DNA of 53,729 nucleotides from Deltaproteobacteria bacterium (lineage in GTDB: Bacteria > Desulfobacterota > Binatia > UBA9968): NCBI GenBank assembly GCA_009692615.1, contig SHYW01000024.1:1-53729 (forward strand), read 5' to 3'. Of this stretch, positions 43,918 through 51,451 are shown piece by piece. Position 1 is the first letter of the stretch; the number at the start of each line of letters is the position of its first letter. The notes beneath the pieces are model-generated. The model ran no database searches and was not told the DNA's origin. It was given only the letters and a program-made list of their open reading frames with translations. Position numbers and translations under genes: made by a program.

Positions 43918-44691
43918 TCAGTCGCTGGCGTACTTCAGCCGCAAGTAATAGTTCACCCAGCCGATGTATTCATGCAGCGCTGCGAAGATTCGCGGCGCGA
44001 CGCTTTCGTTGGGGGAAAATTCGAAGGGCGTAAGCTCGATCTTGCCGACGGAAAAATCGCCCGGCGCCGGAATCGGTTCGGGCACGCGGCTGGAGAAGAC
44101 CAACATGCTGCGCGGCATGTGCAACGCCGAGGTGACCAAGAGGTAGCGCTTCCAGCCATGCTTGTTGAGCAGCTTTTGAGTTTCTAGCGCGTTTTCGAAA
44201 GTGTCACGGGATTTTTCTTCGCCGAAGACGTCGCTCTTGGGCACGCCCCAGCGGATCAAGAACTCCCGGACGATTTTGTTTTCATCTTTGGCCGGCGTGA
44301 ACGGATCGACGTGGCCGCCGCTGACGATGATCGGCTTGGGTTGGATGCGATACAGCCGCCAGGCTTCGTCGAGACGACGAAACATCGCTTCATCAATCGA
44401 CGGAAAGGGAATCAAGCCGCGCGCCGCGATGCTGCCGCTGGTGAGCACGACGATGGCGTCGTAAGTGCCGGCTCGTTTGGGATCGAGCAGCGGCGGGTAG
44501 CGCGACTCCAACGGATAGCGGAGCGCGTAGTTGAGCGGGCCGCTGTGCAGCGCGAGAATTAGAAAAATTATCAACAGCAAAAGTTTCCGCGCCCAGCGCC
44601 GCTGCCAAAAAATCACCACCGCGAGCAGCAAGAGCAGCCACGGCATGGGCGGCAGGAGCAGGGCTTTGATGAATTGTTTGAGGAGGAACAT
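43918..44691 (-). CDS. ElyC/SanA/YdcF-family (DUF218) membrane protein
   Basis: 257 residues. Two N-terminal hydrophobic segments (about 7-28 and 30-48) are followed by the DUF218 domain: YDAIVVLTSGS, ARGLIPFPSIDEAMFRRLDEAWRLYR, PIIVSGGHVDPFTPAKDE, FLIRWGVPKSDVFGEEKSRDTFENALETQKLL and YLLVTSALHMPRSMLVF. The Ser-Gly-Gly and Thr-Ser-Ala-His-Met-Pro-Arg motifs are family hallmarks. ElyC and SanA are linked to cell-envelope integrity and vancomycin sensitivity in E. coli. It stands alone between catabolic genes. Confidence 0.88.
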   Translation of the reverse strand: MFLLKQFIKALLLPPMPWLLLLLAVVIFWQRRWARKLLLLIIFLILALHSGPLNYALRYPLESRYPPLLDPKRAGTYDAIVVLTSGSIAARGLIPFPSIDEAMFRRLDEAWRLYRIQPKPIIVSGGHVDPFTPAKDENKIVREFLIRWGVPKSDVFGEEKSRDTFENALETQKLLNKHGWKRYLLVTSALHMPRSMLVFSSRVPEPIPAPGDFSVGKIELTPFEFSPNESVAPRIFAALHEYIGWVNYYLRLKYASD

Positions 44692-44767
44692 GGGGGAGAT
44701 AGGAGTCAGTAGTCAGTTTCGGATGCGGTTCGACTTGATCTGCCAACTGGTAACTGACCACTACACA

Positions 44768-45412
44768 TTACTCCGCGTCCGGTTGCTTTTCCGACGCGGC
44801 GTTGGCGAAGGCAGGAATGGCGTTGCAGTTGTTTTCGATCGCCAAGATCGTCGGGTATTTCGCCAGATCGCAGCCGTAGCGGCGGGCGTTGCCGAGTTGG
44901 GGGATCAGGCAAACATCGGCCAGTGTCGGGCTGTCGCCGAAACAGAACTTGCCGCGCTTGGGCTGCGCATGAATCATCTCTTGGAGTGCGGCGAGACCGA
45001 GATCGATCCAATGTTGCGCCCACTGATTCACCTGCGCGTCTGTTTGGTTGTAGGTCGCCTTGACGTAGTTTAACACGCGCAGATTTTGTATCGGGTGCAC
45101 TTCGCAAGCGACGACCAGCGCCATGCTGCGCACCAGCGCTTTGTCCGCTGGGTCTTTCGGCAAGAGCGGCGGGTTAGGATGGGTCTCTTCAAGATATTCG
45201 ATGATCGCCAACGATTGGGTCATAATCTTGCCGTTGTCGTCTAATGTCGGCACCAACGCTTGCGGATTGATCGCGGTGTAGGCTGGCATCAGTTGCTCGC
45301 CGCCGCCGCGCCGCAGGTGAATCGGCGCCGACTCGTAGGCGATGCCTTTGAAGTTGAGCGCGATGCGCACGCGATAGGACGCGGAGCTGCGGAAAAAAGT
45401 ATAGAGTTTCAT
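44768..45412 (-). CDS. maiA: Maleylacetoacetate isomerase/zeta-class glutathione S-transferase
   Basis: 214 residues from ATG 45412; an upstream extension to 45478 would translate repeat DNA. N-terminal thioredoxin-like domain with the zeta-class signature SSASYRVRIALNFKGI (about residues 9-24; Ser and Arg of the glutathione site), LVPTLDDNGKIMTQSLAIIEYLEE, and a helical C-terminal domain with GDSPTLADVCLIPQLGNARRYG. The enzyme isomerises maleylacetoacetate to fumarylacetoacetate in homogentisate breakdown, or a maleylpyruvate in the gentisate pathway. It fits an aromatic catabolic island with Rieske oxygenases and a dienelactone hydrolase, although no ring-cleavage dioxygenase lies in the window. 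Confidence 0.88.
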   Translation of the reverse strand: MKLYTFFRSSASYRVRIALNFKGIAYESAPIHLRRGGGEQLMPAYTAINPQALVPTLDDNGKIMTQSLAIIEYLEETHPNPPLLPKDPADKALVRSMALVVACEVHPIQNLRVLNYVKATYNQTDAQVNQWAQHWIDLGLAALQEMIHAQPKRGKFCFGDSPTLADVCLIPQLGNARRYGCDLAKYPTILAIENNCNAIPAFANAASEKQPDAE

Positions 45413-45423
45413 GGGTGTCCTCG

Positions 45424-45497
45424 GAGTGGAGTGATGGAGTGTTGGAGTAATGGAGTATTGGGTCGGAAAACCCATCACTCCACCACTCCATCACCCC
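45424..45497. repeat. TGGAGTxA-unit inverted repeat element
   Basis: A left arm of repeated TGGAGTGA/TGGAGTAA units and GGGT is mirrored by ACCC and repeated TCACTCCA units on the right. It occupies the gap between the GST and solute-binding-protein genes and would fold into one hairpin. Confidence 0.75.
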
Positions 45498-45500
45498 GTG

Positions 45501-46502
45501 TTATTGAAAAATCTTTCTGTATTCCTTGCGTCTCTCGGCCATCTGGTTGGCGTCGGGTTCGTCCATCTCGACAACTTGGATTTTGTCGGCGTCGGCGAGC
45601 GGCGGATGGATGCCTTTTCGGGTGACGAACTCGCCGAACTTGGCCATCACGCGCAGACTATCGTCGCTGTAGAAGTAATCGAGAAAGGCCTTGGCGGCGT
45701 TGGGCCGGGCGGCGCGGCTGCTCATCGTGATGGCATGGGAGTGGCTGAGAAATTTGTCTAGTCGGACGTAGTCGAGCGGCGCGCCCTTTTGGCCGAAGCT
45801 GATGACGTATTTCAAATAGGTGATGGCGATGGGAGTCTCGCCGGTGGTGACACGCTCGGCGGCGGGCAAAACGCCCTCGACGATTACCGGTTTGGTGGCG
45901 CCGAGATCGCGCAGATATTTATCGGCGCGATCTTTGCCCATGAGCTTGTATAAACTCATGGGCCACATGACGGCGACGGCGCCGCGGGAGGGATCGGGAA
46001 AGGCGAGCTTGCCGCGAAACTCCGGCTTCAATAAGTCCTCCAACGACTTCGGCGCTTTGTCGGCGCTGAGAATGCTCTTGTTGTAAACGATGCCGACGAT
46101 GGAGGTGCGGTAGCTCGGGCCCAATTGCGGATGCTGAAACTCGGCGGCGAAGTTTTTCGCCATCGGCGAGTCGTACTTTGCCAGCGCGCCTTCGCTGAGC
46201 AATATTTCCATCGGCCCGGAGTTGTTGAGCACCAGATCGTAGCCAACCTTGTTGGCGCGCTTTTCACTCGACGCCCGTTCCAGTACTGTCGCACCGGCGG
46301 CGCGCCAGTAGTCGACCTTGATGCCGGTTTTCTTTTCAAATCCCTGCTGAATGCCGTCGAAGATGTCGGTCTCCATGGAGCCGTAAATGACGACTTTGCC
46401 TTCCTTCTTCGCTTCGGTGAGCAGCTTGGCGTCCTGGGCTGCGACGAGAGATGGGAGACAGAGACAGAAATAGAGACAGAGAAGGTCGATCGGTATGCGC
46501 AT
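45501..46502 (-). CDS. Exported solute-binding protein, family 1
   Basis: 333 residues with a signal peptide (MRIPIDLLCLYFCLCLPSLV, cleavage about VAA-Q). The mature part LTEAKKEGKVVIYGSMETDIFDGIQQGFEKKTGIKVDYWRAAG is the Fe3+/AfuA-FbpA-like family 1 pattern. YNKSILSADKAPKSLEDLLKPEFRGKLAFPDPSRG and the AKAFLDYFYSDDSLRVMAKFGEFVTRKG end are also characteristic. Together with the ABC ATPase at 42743 it could form an importer lacking only a permease. It is divergent from the other family 1 protein at 37535. The ligand is not assignable. The stop is 4 bp from the TGGAGT repeat. Confidence 0.88.
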   Translation of the reverse strand: MRIPIDLLCLYFCLCLPSLVAAQDAKLLTEAKKEGKVVIYGSMETDIFDGIQQGFEKKTGIKVDYWRAAGATVLERASSEKRANKVGYDLVLNNSGPMEILLSEGALAKYDSPMAKNFAAEFQHPQLGPSYRTSIVGIVYNKSILSADKAPKSLEDLLKPEFRGKLAFPDPSRGAVAVMWPMSLYKLMGKDRADKYLRDLGATKPVIVEGVLPAAERVTTGETPIAITYLKYVISFGQKGAPLDYVRLDKFLSHSHAITMSSRAARPNAAKAFLDYFYSDDSLRVMAKFGEFVTRKGIHPPLADADKIQVVEMDEPDANQMAERRKEYRKIFQ

Positions 46503-46520
46503 CTTAGTTTCCTGTTGTAG

Positions 46521-46540
46521 GGGCGCAGCGGGCTGCGCCC
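46521..46540. repeat. 9-bp palindrome between solute-binding-protein and Asp-box genes
   Basis: GGGCGCAGC / GCTGCGCCC with a 2-nt spacer, 8 bp beyond the Asp-box gene stop on the minus strand and upstream of the solute-binding-protein start. No T-run. Confidence 0.65.
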
Positions 46541-46548
46541 ATCCGACA

Positions 46549-47517
46549 TTACGCAGCTAATTCCAACGACGTGACGAAGGGCAGTCCACTGACGACTTCG
46601 CGCGCGCCGCTATCGTCAACGACGAGCAGCGTGCCGTCCGACGTGCCGGCGACCATGCCGTTGCCGTCGGGTGTTGGGCAGAGGTGCATGACGCCGCCTT
46701 TGAGATTGTCGATGACGGTTTCCCAGCTCTTGCCTTTGTCGTTGCTGCGCAGGATCGCCGCCATGGCGCCTTCTTCGCGAATCCAGTTATAAGGCCGGCC
46801 GCGCGCGGCGCCGACGTAGATCACGCCGTTTTTGTCTTCGGCGACGGAGATGCCGTAGCCGTGATTCTTCGGTGAAATATTTTGCCAATGGCCGGCGCGG
46901 TCGGGGCTGCGGAAGCAGGCTTCGCCGCAGGCGAGAAAGACGTTGCCGCTGTGTTGCTTGGACGCCAGGATTTCATGGATATCCATGTCGGTGAGCCCTT
47001 CATTGCAAGGTTCCCAGCCGCGTCCGCCGTCGTCGCTTAACACCATGCCGCCGACTTCGATGCCGGCGTAGAGGCGATTATTGTTGCCGGGCTCGTAAGC
47101 TAAATAGCGCGTGCGCGATTGCAATTCCGGGCTCGGCGGAAAATTTGCCCCGGCGCTGTGTAAGCGCACGCCTTCGAGTTCTTCCCAGCCGCCGTTCTGG
47201 CTGCGATACACCGCCGACGGGATCGTGCCGACCATGACGCCGCCATTCAACGCCAGGGCCGAGTAGAGAAACATTTTCGGTACCTGCGGGTCGGCGCGCT
47301 GCCAGTGGGCGCCGGCGTCCTTGGTGTAAAAGAGTCCCGAGTGTTCGGTGCCGGCGTAGATGGTTTTCGGATCTTCTTCGTCCACCGACATGCAAGTGAG
47401 CGTCCAGTAGGAAAGATCGCGTTTGGTCTGGGTAAACTGTTTGCCGTTTTGCTCGAACCGATACCAGCCGGAAAATGTCGCGACGTGTAGGGCTTGCTTA
47501 CCGTTGGTTGTACTCAT
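46549..47517 (-). CDS. Asp-box (BNR-like) repeat beta-propeller protein
   Basis: 322 residues with S/T-x-D-x-G-x-x-W Asp-box turns: YTKDAGAHWQ, LSDDGGRGWEP, RSNDKGKSWET, plus degenerate copies (RSPDRAGHWQ, RSQNGGWEE). These occur in sialidase-like and VPS10-like beta-propellers, but no sialidase arginine triad is evident. No signal peptide is seen (MSTTNGKQALHVATFSG), so the protein may be cytosolic. A longer paralogue lies at 52363. The repeated MSTDKG-type turns bind Ca or stabilise blades only. Role unknown; the position within a catabolic island suggests a ligand-binding or accessory part. Confidence 0.8.
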   Translation of the reverse strand: MSTTNGKQALHVATFSGWYRFEQNGKQFTQTKRDLSYWTLTCMSVDEEDPKTIYAGTEHSGLFYTKDAGAHWQRADPQVPKMFLYSALALNGGVMVGTIPSAVYRSQNGGWEELEGVRLHSAGANFPPSPELQSRTRYLAYEPGNNNRLYAGIEVGGMVLSDDGGRGWEPCNEGLTDMDIHEILASKQHSGNVFLACGEACFRSPDRAGHWQNISPKNHGYGISVAEDKNGVIYVGAARGRPYNWIREEGAMAAILRSNDKGKSWETVIDNLKGGVMHLCPTPDGNGMVAGTSDGTLLVVDDSGAREVVSGLPFVTSLELAA

Positions 47518-47669
47518 AGTGACTCCTTGCGGCGAAATGCCGAGTGAAAATTGCTTTAGTATTAACTCGACAGGGGTGGGGATGGCAAATGGGTGGAGGA
47601 TATTGATCGTTAGAAAAATGATACTTGTCGATGGTAGAAAATGTCCAGGTCGATGTCGCCTCCGAGCCT

Positions 47670-47758
47670 CCTCTCCCTTGAGGGGAGAGGATTGAGGTGA
47701 GGGTGCTCAATTGATTCCCCTCATCCTAACCTTCTCCCGCAAGGGGCGAAGGGATCGG
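47670..47758. repeat. Palindromic intergenic repeat, family B copy 1
   Basis: The left half CCTCTCCCTTGAGGGGAGAGG with GAGGTGAGGG is mirrored by CCCCTCATCCTAACC..CTCCCGCAAGGGG..GGGATCGG on the right. Related copies lie at 48134 (half), 49126 and 52222. The right half forms the left inverted arm of the DUF559 cassette. Confidence 0.88.
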
Positions 47759-47794
47759 ATAGGTTTGAAGGCAACATAAATTCGGTGGCTGCTC

Positions 47795-48122
47795 ATGAAT
47801 CACGCCAAACAACTGCGGAAGAATATGACGGATGCCGAACGCGTTCTGTGGCGCCACCTACGATCACGGCAGCTTTCCGGTCATAAATTCCGCCGACAAC
47901 AACCGCTCGGTCCATAACGTTGTCGACTTTGTCTGTTTAGAAAAGCGCCTTGTAATCGAACTCAACGCCGGTCACCATGCTGATGACATTCAATTGGAAT
48001 ATGATTCCGAGCGCACAGCTTGGTTGGAACAAAACGGCTATAGAGTAATTCGATTTTGGAATCACGATGTCCGGCAAAGCGCCGAGGCAGTCAAGCAGGC
48101 GATATTTCAAGCGCTCCAATAA
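47795..48122 (+). pseudogene. DUF559 endonuclease-like gene, one frameshift
   Basis: ATG 47795 encodes [40 protein letters not shown] and then TAA at 47915. One base out of the preceding run restores the frame as VVDFVCLEKRLVIELNAGHHADDIQLEYDSERTAWLEQNGYRVIRFWNHDV to 48122. DUF559 (COG2852) proteins have a Vsr/PD-(D/E)xK-like nuclease fold: VVDFVC..KRLVIEL.GGHH is the metal region. Here the acidic Gly-Gly-Asp or Asp-Gly is replaced by NAGHH (Asn). An extra A around 47916-47917 explains the frameshift. The gene is bracketed by 44-bp inverted repeats (47717-47760 and 48134-48177). Confidence 0.88.
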
Positions 48123-48133
48123 ATCGGCTGCGC

Positions 48134-48177
48134 ATCCGATCCTCTCGCCCCTTGCGGGAGAGAGTTAGAGTGAGGGG
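48134..48177. repeat. Family B half-repeat, right inverted arm of DUF559 cassette
   Basis: By hand alignment the reverse complement matches 47717-47760 at 38 of 44 positions, including CTCCCGCAAGGGGCGA and GGATCGGAT. The two arms enclose 373 bp holding the DUF559 gene. Confidence 0.88.
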
Positions 48178-48230
48178 TTAAATCCATTCGATTCTTGACC
48201 GCTGCGCCGATTACAAACGGAGAAAGAAAC

Positions 48231-48548
48231 ATGCCCCTTACCCATGACTTCAAAGAAACGAGCCGCGCCCGCGCTTAGAAGGACGCCAAGTTCCGCCAAG
48301 CGTTATTGTGCGAGGCCGTCGAAAGCTAACTGACCGGCGATCTGGAAACCGGCAAAGCCGTGTTGCGCGACTATGTGAACGCGACGCTTGGATTTCAGGA
48401 GCTTGAAGAGCGCACCGACATTCCGGCCAAAAGTCTTATGCGCATGCTTGGACCCGAGGGCAGCCCATCGGCTGCGAACCTTTCGAGCATCCTTACCGCC
48501 TTGCAGAAAACCGAAGGCGTCCATTTTGAGCTTTCGCTCAAAGGCTAA
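48231..48548 (+). pseudogene. HigA-like (COG3636) antitoxin, two in-frame stops
   Basis: ATG 48231 begins MPLTHDFKETSRARA, then TAG (48276) where Gln is expected, KDAKFRQALLCEAVES, TAA (48327), then LTGDLETGKAVLRDYVNATLGFQELEERTDIPAKSLMRMLGPEGSPSAANLSSILTALQKTEGVHFEL to the stop at 48548. The phrase AVLRDYVNATLGF..L..RT..P.KSLMRMLGP.G.P is the signature of the COG3636 helix-turn-helix antitoxin family, normally paired with a RelE/HigB-like toxin. No toxin gene adjoins. The 62-residue intact remainder starts internally. It is most likely a decayed remnant. Confidence 0.85.
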
Positions 48549-48665
48549 GATGTGAAGCTAAATAACGATTAAGAGCGCGCGGAACAGAATTGCTTGTTCT
48601 GTCTGGGCCTATGGCTCTGCTAGATAATTTTTTGGATTTGCCGTCATTTCGTCACGTTGGGCAGA

Positions 48666-49091
48666 TTATCGCTTGATTGCTGGCGGAACAAAGTTGGCTT
48701 GTACCAACCCTTCCACATACAAGATCGCTTCTTCCACGCACATCTGAAAGCGTTTGGTCTTCGCTGCATCGGGGCGCGGTTGCAGGCGCGACGACTTGAG
48801 TACGTCGAGAATCTCCGTCGACGCCAAAGCGACCATGCCGTCCAGCGCCGCCTGCCAAACTTCTTCTTCCGGATCGTTGAGTGCTTCGACGATGAACGCC
48901 GGCGATTGCTCTTCGCGTCGTTCCCAGGCGACCGTGACTAGAAAGGCGCGTACCTCGGGATCGGTTTCTTGGCCAAAGGCTTCAACCAATGCCGGTACAA
49001 GTTCTTCCTCCGCTTCGAGCAGCGTGGTCATCGCGGCCTCGTCATCGCCGGCGCGAAAGGCTTTTAGGCTGTCAATTATTTTGTCGTTCAT
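48666..49091 (-). CDS. HEAT-repeat-like small helical protein
   Basis: 141 residues from ATG 49091; the frame extends upstream to 49199 but would read through a family B repeat. Sequence MNDKIIDSLKAFRAGDDEAAMTTLLEAEEELVPALVEAFGQETDPEVRAFLVTVAWERREEQSPAFIVEALNDPEEEVWQAALDGMVALAS reads as two to three HEAT-like helical hairpins with the spaced A-L-x-D-P-x-x-V-R pattern. The end (KRFQMCVEEAILYVEGLVQ) is a further helix pair. No enzymatic motif. Acts probably as a protein-binding scaffold, a HEAT-domain role; partner is unknown. The acidic pI fits a cytosolic protein. Confidence 0.78.
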   Translation of the reverse strand: MNDKIIDSLKAFRAGDDEAAMTTLLEAEEELVPALVEAFGQETDPEVRAFLVTVAWERREEQSPAFIVEALNDPEEEVWQAALDGMVALASTEILDVLKSSRLQPRPDAAKTKRFQMCVEEAILYVEGLVQANFVPPAIKR

Positions 49092-49125
49092 ACTTGTCTC
49101 CGCGGCGATGATCTGTGGAGCGCTT

Positions 49126-49219
49126 CCTCTCCCTCGACGGGAGAGGATTGAGGTGAGGGTGCTCAATTGAATTCCCCTCATCCTAACCTTCTCCCGCAAG
49201 GGGAGAAGGGATCGAGGGG
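49126..49219. repeat. Palindromic intergenic repeat, family B copy 2
   Basis: Starts CCTCTCCCTCGACGGGAGAG, passes GAGGTGAGGGTGCTCAATTG, and ends with CTTCTCCCGCAAGGGGAGAA and GGGATCGAGGGG. Nearly identical to the copy at 47670. Confidence 0.88.
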
Positions 49220-49256
49220 CGAACCAGATTCATCGTAGTGTGCTTCTTAATTGGTG

Positions 49257-49889
49257 TTAACGCTGCCAGATTTCGATCAGCTCCTTCGACTCCACCACAT
49301 CGGCGAATTTTTCAATGCGCTTGAGCGCGGCGTTGTGGCCTTCTTCGGTATAAGTCCCGACGCAGTCGCGGACGATGACCATGGAGTGGCCGCGATTGTG
49401 GCCGTCGCGTACGGTCATCTCGACGCCGCCGTCGGTGGTGCAGCCGATCATGACGGTCGTCGTCGCGCCGATGTTGTGCATGATGGTTTCGAACTCGTTA
49501 CCGATGAACATGCTCGGCCGTCTTTTATCGATGACGATATCTTCCGGCGCCGGTTTGAACGGTGCCATGATTTCCCAGTTGGTGCTGCCCTTCAGGCGGC
49601 GCGGTTTCAATTTGCTCGGGTGATCGACTTTCTCGTTCTTCATCGCCCGGCGAATCCAGGTAGTCGCTTCTTCGCTCCAGAGAAACGGCGTCTGGCGCGT
49701 GTAGACCGTCTTGATTCCCGCCTTGGCCGCGGCGGCGATGAGCGGCGGCGCATTGCGGATCAGCGCGTCTTTGTTGAACGAGCCGCCGGCCTGATCGTTC
49801 TGCATGTCCCAGACCAGCAGGACGGTGCATTTGGGATCGACCACTTCTTTCAATTCGTTGGAAATTTGTCGGCCGGCGAATTCAATCAT
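49257..49889 (-). CDS. Isochorismatase-family cysteine hydrolase
   Basis: A 210-residue cytosolic hydrolase with the triad Asp28 (LLVWDMQND), Lys122 (VIDKRRPSMF) and Cys150 (VMIGCTTDGGVEMTVRDGHNRGH). The cis-peptide-type turn is in IGC-TTDGG. Members hydrolyse ureido, amide, vinyl-ether or carbamate groups, for example N-carbamoylsarcosine or nicotinamide. It heads a minus-strand run downstream of a small ferredoxin and two di-iron-like proteins. An accessory amidase or lyase step in that pathway is the natural inference. Spacing to the ferredoxin is 49 bp, holding a palindrome. Confidence 0.9.
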   Translation of the reverse strand: MIEFAGRQISNELKEVVDPKCTVLLVWDMQNDQAGGSFNKDALIRNAPPLIAAAAKAGIKTVYTRQTPFLWSEEATTWIRRAMKNEKVDHPSKLKPRRLKGSTNWEIMAPFKPAPEDIVIDKRRPSMFIGNEFETIMHNIGATTTVMIGCTTDGGVEMTVRDGHNRGHSMVIVRDCVGTYTEEGHNAALKRIEKFADVVESKELIEIWQR

Positions 49890-49911
49890 AATTGTGCCTT
49901 TCGGAGAGAAC

Positions 49912-49938
49912 GATGGGTTTCGCTGCGCTCAACCCATC
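49912..49938. repeat. GATGGGTT/AACCCATC hairpin repeat
   Basis: An 8-bp perfect stem with loop TCGCTGCGCTC, touching the stop of the ferredoxin gene at 49939. The sequence belongs to a type of short palindrome seen in many genomes, and could serve as a transcription punctuation element between the two genes. Confidence 0.7.
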
Positions 49939-50136
49939 CTACGAACTTTGATATTGTTGCAAAGCTCCCGGCTCCGGACAGTAAGGCAAGCAGTCGGCGC
50001 AGCCGGTGCATTCGCTTTCGATCACTTCGTACATGTGATGGATGTCCTGCATCTTGGGATGGACGGCGCGCTCGGGGCAGACTTCGCGGCACAGGCCGCA
50101 GGCGATGCAGAGGGATTCGACGATTTTGACTTTCAT
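49939..50136 (-). CDS. Small 2[4Fe-4S] ferredoxin, number 1
   Basis: 65 residues, nearly all of it cluster-binding: CIACGLCREVCP (Cys10, 13, 16, 20) and CTGCADCLPYCP with a 22-residue spacer. Bacterial dicluster ferredoxin without extra domains, cytosolic. It starts at ATG 50136, downstream on the minus strand of a ferritin-like protein at 50292 and separated from it by a family A repeat. The pairing with the adjacent di-iron-like gene, repeated for the second ferredoxin, suggests it is an electron donor. Confidence 0.93.
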   Translation of the reverse strand: MKVKIVESLCIACGLCREVCPERAVHPKMQDIHHMYEVIESECTGCADCLPYCPEPGALQQYQSS

Positions 50137-50173
50137 AGTTCTGGGTCTTGTAGGTTTATTGTGAAGGTTATTT

Positions 50174-50251
50174 CACCACGAAGGACACGAAGAACGCGAA
50201 GTTCGGGGTAATATTTTTCGAAGCCTTCGTGTCCTTCGTGCCTTCGTGGTG
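50174..50251. repeat. Palindromic intergenic repeat, family A-like copy 3
   Basis: Outer arms CACCACGAAGG (50174-50184) and CCTTCGTGGTG (50241-50251); inner arms GACACGAAG / CTTCGTGTC; centre AAGTTCGGGGTAATATTTTTC, like the AAGTTCGGGAATTATAATTCC centre at 8616. The arm units differ from the 8593 copy but the plan is the same. Confidence 0.8.
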
Positions 50252-50291
50252 ATTTCGACTCTTCTCATAAACGACCACAATTCGATTGGCT

Positions 50292-51032
50292 CTACGCGTT
50301 GCCGCCCAGCGCCCGGCTTGGTTCCGGCGCCCAGGGGCGCAGGAGAAAATCGAAGACTTCTTCGATGGGTTTTTGATCTTCGGGCGTCAGAGCGTAGGCG
50401 TCGATTTGATATTTGCCTTCCATGAAGTGCATCAACTCTTCTGCCGACTGGCTGTGCAGTTGGTGGCGAATCAGCTCGTCATCGATGATGCTGAGCGTAG
50501 CGGCGATGCCGAGGCAGGCCATCGATTCGTTATAGTAGTGTTGGCCGGCGCGGGCCAGCGGATGGATGTGCGGGAACATGGCGGTCATGCCGAAATAGGA
50601 AAGCTTTGGCTGAGTGTTCGCCCGCGCATCGTCCATCAATTCTTCTTCGCGCTCGATAAAGCCGCCGCGCAACATGACATCGGCGTGGAGCTGGCCATGC
50701 TTCACTTCGTCCCAGATTTGCCGCGCGCGCATGCGTTGCAGATCGATATATTTCTGCTGTTCGCTAATTTCTACCGAGAGAATCTGCGTCGACATTTGCT
50801 TGAGCGACATGAACGGGCCTTCGGCGGCGTAACCGCCACGCGCGCGCGCGGCTTTGTATTCGTCGCTGCCGGACGCCAAGTCGTTCTCCGCCGCCTTGAT
50901 CGCTTGCAGCACGAGCTTGTCCCACAGCGGCAGGCAGCGCTCGGTTTGGCGCATTCGAAAATCGACACCGGGTCCGATGAAGCCGGTGGGGTAGACCCAT
51001 TTGTCGAGGAAGTCTTTGAGGATTGAATGCAT
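50292..51032 (-). CDS. Ferritin-like putative di-iron protein
   Basis: 246 residues, all-helical. Metal-ligand pattern of carboxylate di-iron proteins: Glu88 or Glu91 (SVEISEQQKY), E109-x-x-H112 (IWDEVKHGQLH), Glu169 (YYNESMACLG) and E199-x-x-H202 (SAEELMHFMEG). The 60- and 30-residue spacings resemble multicomponent monooxygenase and PaaA/MiaE-type proteins, though the first Glu lies unusually close to the second helix ligand. N-terminal MHSILKDFLDKWVYPTGF has no signal. I infer an oxygenase or oxidase; no name can be assigned. A 4Fe-4S ferredoxin gene follows it and another precedes it. Confidence 0.75.
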   Translation of the reverse strand: MHSILKDFLDKWVYPTGFIGPGVDFRMRQTERCLPLWDKLVLQAIKAAENDLASGSDEYKAARARGGYAAEGPFMSLKQMSTQILSVEISEQQKYIDLQRMRARQIWDEVKHGQLHADVMLRGGFIEREEELMDDARANTQPKLSYFGMTAMFPHIHPLARAGQHYYNESMACLGIAATLSIIDDELIRHQLHSQSAEELMHFMEGKYQIDAYALTPEDQKPIEEVFDFLLRPWAPEPSRALGGNA

Positions 51033-51057
51033 TCTGAACTCCGTGCAATTGCTTCAG

Positions 51058-51088
51058 CCCCTCGATACGCGCTCCGCGCTACTCGGGG
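51058..51088. repeat. Imperfect CCCC...GGGG palindrome
   Basis: CCCCTCGATACGCGC..GCGCTACTCGGGG, with CGCG/CGCG inner and CCCC/GGGG outer matches and mismatches between. It lies between the second ferredoxin and the di-iron-like gene. Confidence 0.5.
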
Positions 51089-51132
51089 GAACGGATGTAT
51101 AAGTAGTTCGCCCGGTTAATTCCTTCAATGTT

Positions 51133-51405
51133 TTATGGTTGCCTCGGCCAGCGTTTGTTTTCGGTCCAGACTTCCGGCGGCGGTGGTACCACCGAGCGGC
51201 CGGTTTTGGTTTCGACGATCGAGCCTTCGGCCGGGCAGTACATCAAGCACACGGTGCAGCCCGGATAGGTGCAGCGCTCGTCGATCTCGAAAAAATGCTG
51301 CGAAGTCGGCGCCACGACCACGGCATTGATCTCGATCTCGCGGCAGACGACGTAGCACATGCGGCATTCCGTACACTTCGCGTGATCTATTTTAAGCGAT
51401 GGCAT
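51133..51405 (-). CDS. Small 2[4Fe-4S] ferredoxin, number 2
   Basis: 90 residues. First cluster Cys11, 14, 17 and 21 (CTECRMCYVVCRE), where the usual Pro after the fourth Cys is Arg. Second cluster Cys45, then CTVCLMYCPAEG with a four-residue insertion (CTYPGCTVC). The C-terminal 30 residues are Pro-rich (VVPPPPEVWTENKRWPRQP). It resembles the first ferredoxin in position, following a di-iron-like gene on the same strand (51452-52201). Differences in the cluster region suggest a distinct redox potential or partner. Confidence 0.9.
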   Translation of the reverse strand: MPSLKIDHAKCTECRMCYVVCREIEINAVVVAPTSQHFFEIDERCTYPGCTVCLMYCPAEGSIVETKTGRSVVPPPPEVWTENKRWPRQP

Positions 51406-51451
51406 TGAGACAATTCCAAATTACAAATTTAAGATTCCAAATTGCCTGCCG

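Noticed and set aside
45424-45497. TGGAGT-type tandem units as a possible CRISPR array
   Set aside because: Units are 8 bp, contiguous and mirrored; no spacers and no cas genes.
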